Shown piece by piece: positions 46,843-49,850 of a stretch of 49,850 nucleotides of DNA. Made by a program: the position numbers and the translations under genes. Source of the DNA: Bigelowiella natans CCMP2755 (taxonomy: Eukaryota > Cercozoa > Chlorarachniophyceae); NCBI GenBank assembly GCA_000320545.1, contig ADNK01000980.1:1-49850 (forward strand), written 5' to 3'. The notes under the pieces were generated by a model. It made no database searches and was not told where the DNA came from. It worked only from the letters and a program-made list of their open reading frames with translations. Position 1 is the stretch's first letter. Every line of letters begins with the position of its first letter.

Positions 46843-47149
46843 ATTGTTCGATTATTGTTTAAATACGGTGGGGATACTCAGGGATTGATGATACTTTCTG
46901 TAGTAGTTTAGAAACCTATAGGGTAAAGTAGAATGTTCTGCGAGTAGTGAATGAGAATAGATCAAACCAGCCATTTATAGTGCACATTTAGTACTACATG
47001 GCTCTCTTCACTGTTGACACAGCTGTAAGGTTGAAGATTCTCGCAATTTTTGCTAGATGCGTGAAAAGAAGTGCTCATCTTTGTATTATCTCTTGCATTA
47101 TGTGTGTTATACGCTCATAAGCTTAACTATAGAATATATTACTGTTTTT

Positions 47150-48560
47150 TTCTTGAAATTATGAAAGAGCTGGTTGTTCATGCATGCTAGCATGGCACAT
47201 CTAGACATGTGGCGTTTATTGCGGGCGCACCTGCGATGCAAAGAGACTGATGTCAGTAATCGGTGTTCGCTCGAACGAATGCAACAACACATGCATGATA
47301 TTATAGACATGTAATACGATATATATAATATATATCATATTACTGTGTCTATTATAAGCGGATACTTATTATAGACATGTAATACGATGTATGTAATATA
47401 TGTCATATTACTCATCATTGATGAAGTGCAATGAGCACCTAATTGCACCAAGGTCTTTTCTTCATGCAAAATGCTCAAACTTTTCATGCAGCGCAATGAT
47501 CCATCTAGCAATGTGCCAGAATGCTCCAGAACTAGCGAACGATGTGTCAGCTAGCTAGCTAGAGCTAGCTAGAGCTAGCCAGATGTCCAAGATGTGTTGA
47601 ACGCAGTCGAAGCTAGCTAGCTAGACGGTCACGTCGTCTCTGCTCATCTAGACATCTAGATGTGCTGCGCACATGCGCACACACATGCTGGCATGCTCTA
47701 GCTAGCTGTGTGGCTAGTGCACAGTCCACTAGTCTAGCAGTCTAGCTAGCTAGCAGTGCTGTCTGTCTGCAAGTGCATAAGTGCATGCATGCATGTGCGT
47801 GCATGCAGCTAGCTAGCTAGTGCTAGTGTGACAGCTAGAGTTAGCACTAGCTAGTGCACCCTAGCTAGCACCCCATCTGCTAGCAAGTTGTGCACGTAGC
47901 TAGCTAGCCATGTGGCATGCTAGCATGACATCTGCTAGCTAGCGTGGCTACTAGTGAATGACATCTGCGATGCCAGCCAGTCACTGTGGACATTGCCCAC
48001 ACATCTGTGCAAGCATGCTAGCTAGCTAGCTAGCTGATGCATGTACGTGAGACACATCGATCATGCAGGAGCGAGCTAGCTAGCTAGCGGCGCGAGCGAG
48101 CCTGCGCGCGATGCCTCCGTTCAATATTCAGATGTCTAGATTTGTGTGCGTACACACATCGCTAGATCGGCTAGCCAACACTAGCTAGCTAGAACATCAA
48201 TGCATGCCCCTGCGTGCACGTTACTACTCTCCATGGTACGATGCATCACTCGCTAGCATTGCTATGTCGGACCATAGAAGGACTGATGTGTAATAGCCCA
48301 GCTAGCTCTAGAGTTAGCTACATCTCGAGATGTGCACGCTAGCACTGCTGCTAGGCTAGACAGCGCGCACTGCGTGATCGACAGCGGGTGCGTGTCTAAC
48401 CACCACCCACAACGACAACACGTACATGCACCGCAGGTACTACTAGCGTAGGCTGCATCGTATCGCACCTTGTATCATTACGTTTGCACATGTTTGCATC
48501 ACACATTCTAGCAGGGTTACATGTCTGCTATCGCAATGGACGACGCACGCGAATATCTCA
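47150..48560. repeat. CTAG island 7 (between convergent PetM and unidentified gene 3' ends)
   Basis: Densest CTAGCTAG content in the window, especially 47530-48200, with GCATGCATGC runs. Exact CATGCTAGCATG lies at 47183-47194 and 47916-47927. The left border holds the duplicated AT-rich hairpin unit at 47300-47412. No convincing coding sequence. Confidence 0.85.
47300..47412. repeat. Two direct 45-nt repeats, each near-palindromic
   Basis: Units at 47300-47344 and 47368-47412 differ only by three A-to-G changes. Each contains GTAATACGAT, AT-rich centre, ATCATATTAC, which folds back on itself. The first unit extends into a longer imperfect stem ending near 47356 (TATTATAGACA paired with TGTCTATTATA). 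Confidence 0.9.
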
Positions 48561-48586
48561 TCTAGACTTGCCACATATTGTGCTTT

Positions 48587-49761
48587 CTACTGCTTATTCT
48601 CATCATTGGATGGAACCCCTGCAGAAGCACTCGAGTCTATGTATTTTGCTTCAAGCTTTGGACCTGCAGCTGATGAATTGTCTGCTGATATCCAATTGTT
48701 TCCTGGGTTATTTGTAGGTTGTTGATTGTCAAGGCCTGAGATCGTTCGTCGTGCCGGGACCCGAGTTGCTACTTCACTATCATCGAACAACCTGAATCAG
48801 GAAACCAATTGCTATTAACAAACACTCTATCATCTAGTGTGATTCATAGTAATTGCTCCTACCCGAACACCTCATCGACATCTTTGTCGAGAAGGAAACT
48901 TTCCTCCGTCTTTAATCTCGGGAGCTGCTCTTTGTTTTCGTCGTCGCTGAAAGTGTCGTCCCAGCCTTCATCCTCCTCCTCGACACCACCGCCACTGACA
49001 CCACCACCACCACCTGATCCATCATCGTCCTCTCCTGGCCAAGAACCATCACTTTTCCGCCTCGTATCATCGCGATTTCTTAAGGAATCGCTACCAGAGC
49101 TGTCTCTGTTTTTTGACTCCTTTTTGCAAGCATCTTTGTTGATTTTCTTCAGCATCTCCTGCTTTTGCAGCTTACTCTGAAGCTTACGGATGAAGCTTTG
49201 ATGTTCAAAACAACAACGACATGATATCATGCTCTACCAATCGTAAAATAAATGAATCCCAACATCGACCAAGTGGACCTCGATTGTTTCTTAGCGACAT
49301 GGCCTCGTGCATGCCAGACACACAGTAGAATCATCATCATGGTTTTAAGTATCTTATCCAGCAAAATTCAACGTGGCACGAAGAATTGTTACTAGCGAAA
49401 ATATCACGATAGAAGGGAGATGGAAGAAGACAATAGAAATGTATTGTGGAATAATCTAGATACCGTTTTTGTGCAAGCTCATCATCGGTCTCCTGAAAGA
49501 TAGTAAATATACTACATTTAAGTTGTTTTGCTCTGATAAAAATGCTGCTGCTGTCCAAATTCTGACTACCTTTATCGCCTTTGAGGTACATCGAACATTT
49601 GTCCACGAAAACACGCTTCCTTGTCGTTTTAGCAAAGACTTGACGAATTTAGCTTTCTCATCCTTATTTATATGCATATATGCACGCATGTAGAGAAAAG
49701 GGGGGGGGGAGAGAAGAAACAAAAGCGTTGTTCATGGAATTTTAATACATGTAGATATTTA

Positions 49762-49817
<56 letters not shown>

Positions 49818-49850
49818 TCACCACCTTCTCAATCTGCATTGTACTCCAAT
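48587..49850 (-). CDS. Unidentified protein, C-terminal part (coiled coil plus acidic tail)
   Basis: Partial gene cut by the right edge. Exons: 49850-49825, 49662-49570, 49492-49464, 49195-48863 and 48791-48587. All phases agree, giving about 228 residues to the stop at 48587. Order seen: DEKAKFVKSLLKRQGSVFSW; a likely coiled coil spanning two exons (ETDDELAQKRFIRKLQSKLQ, KQEMLKKINKD); an Arg/Ser/Asp-rich segment; a Gly tract flanked by Asp/Glu (DDDGSGGGGGVSGGG); and an acidic stretch with DEGWDDTFSDDE. It ends with a polar low-complexity tail. I do not recognise the family. The upstream intron holds AT and GA microsatellites. It converges on PetM across island 7. Confidence 0.65.
49766..49817. 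repeat. (AT)n-(GA)n compound microsatellite
   Basis: AT run followed directly by a GA run in the intron between the first two visible exons of the unidentified right-edge gene. Confidence 0.9.

Noticed and set aside
1-49850. tRNA, rRNA, spliceosomal snRNA genes or CRISPR arrays
   Set aside because: I looked for B-box-like words, U2/U5/U6 cores and regularly spaced repeats and found none that hold up; regular repeats present are microsatellites or island words.

Overview
This is nuclear DNA from an intron-rich unicellular eukaryote that has a plastid and flagella. Every confident gene is split by GT-AG introns, and I rebuilt the reading frames by matching splice phases. Two proteins carry a signal-peptide-like N-terminus followed by a transit-peptide-like stretch: a cytochrome b6f PetM-like subunit and an organellar tyrosyl-tRNA synthetase. 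That pattern is typical of plastids acquired by secondary endosymbiosis. A RIB72/EFHC axonemal protein shows that the cell builds flagella. A chlorarachniophyte (Rhizaria) is my best guess; a cryptophyte or haptophyte is not excluded. This placement is inference.

Layout, left to right: cytosolic-type leucyl-tRNA synthetase (minus, cut by the left edge); NDC80 kinetochore protein (plus); CTAG island 1; ribosomal protein eS28 (minus); TBC1D5-like Rab GAP with about 25 exons (plus); island 2; organellar TyrRS (minus); island 3; UBAP2L/Lingerer-like UBA-RGG protein (minus); eIF4G (plus); island 4 with an inverted duplicated segment and uncertain ORFs; LSm2 (plus); island 5; RIB72/EFHC1 (minus); ribosomal protein uS15 (plus); island 6; a UBA-UBA-PUB-PUB-PUB protein (minus); PetM (plus); island 7; and the 3' end of an unidentified coiled-coil/acidic protein (minus, cut by the right edge).

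The genes are mostly housekeeping: translation (LeuRS, TyrRS, eS28, uS15, eIF4G), RNA metabolism (LSm2, the UBAP2L-like protein), chromosome segregation, retromer/Rab trafficking, ubiquitin/p97 biology, flagellum and photosynthetic electron transport. They form no pathway cluster.

The most striking signal lies between the genes. Genes occur as five head-to-head pairs with compact shared 5' gaps. Seven blocks of 1-2 kb, saturated with CTAG/GCTAGC words and carrying at least ten exact copies of the 12-bp palindrome CATGCTAGCATG, sit only where at least one gene ends. None lies between two gene starts. This looks like an undescribed class of gene-end or convergent-intergenic element.

No rRNA, tRNA, CRISPR array, insertion sequence or autonomous transposon was recognised.
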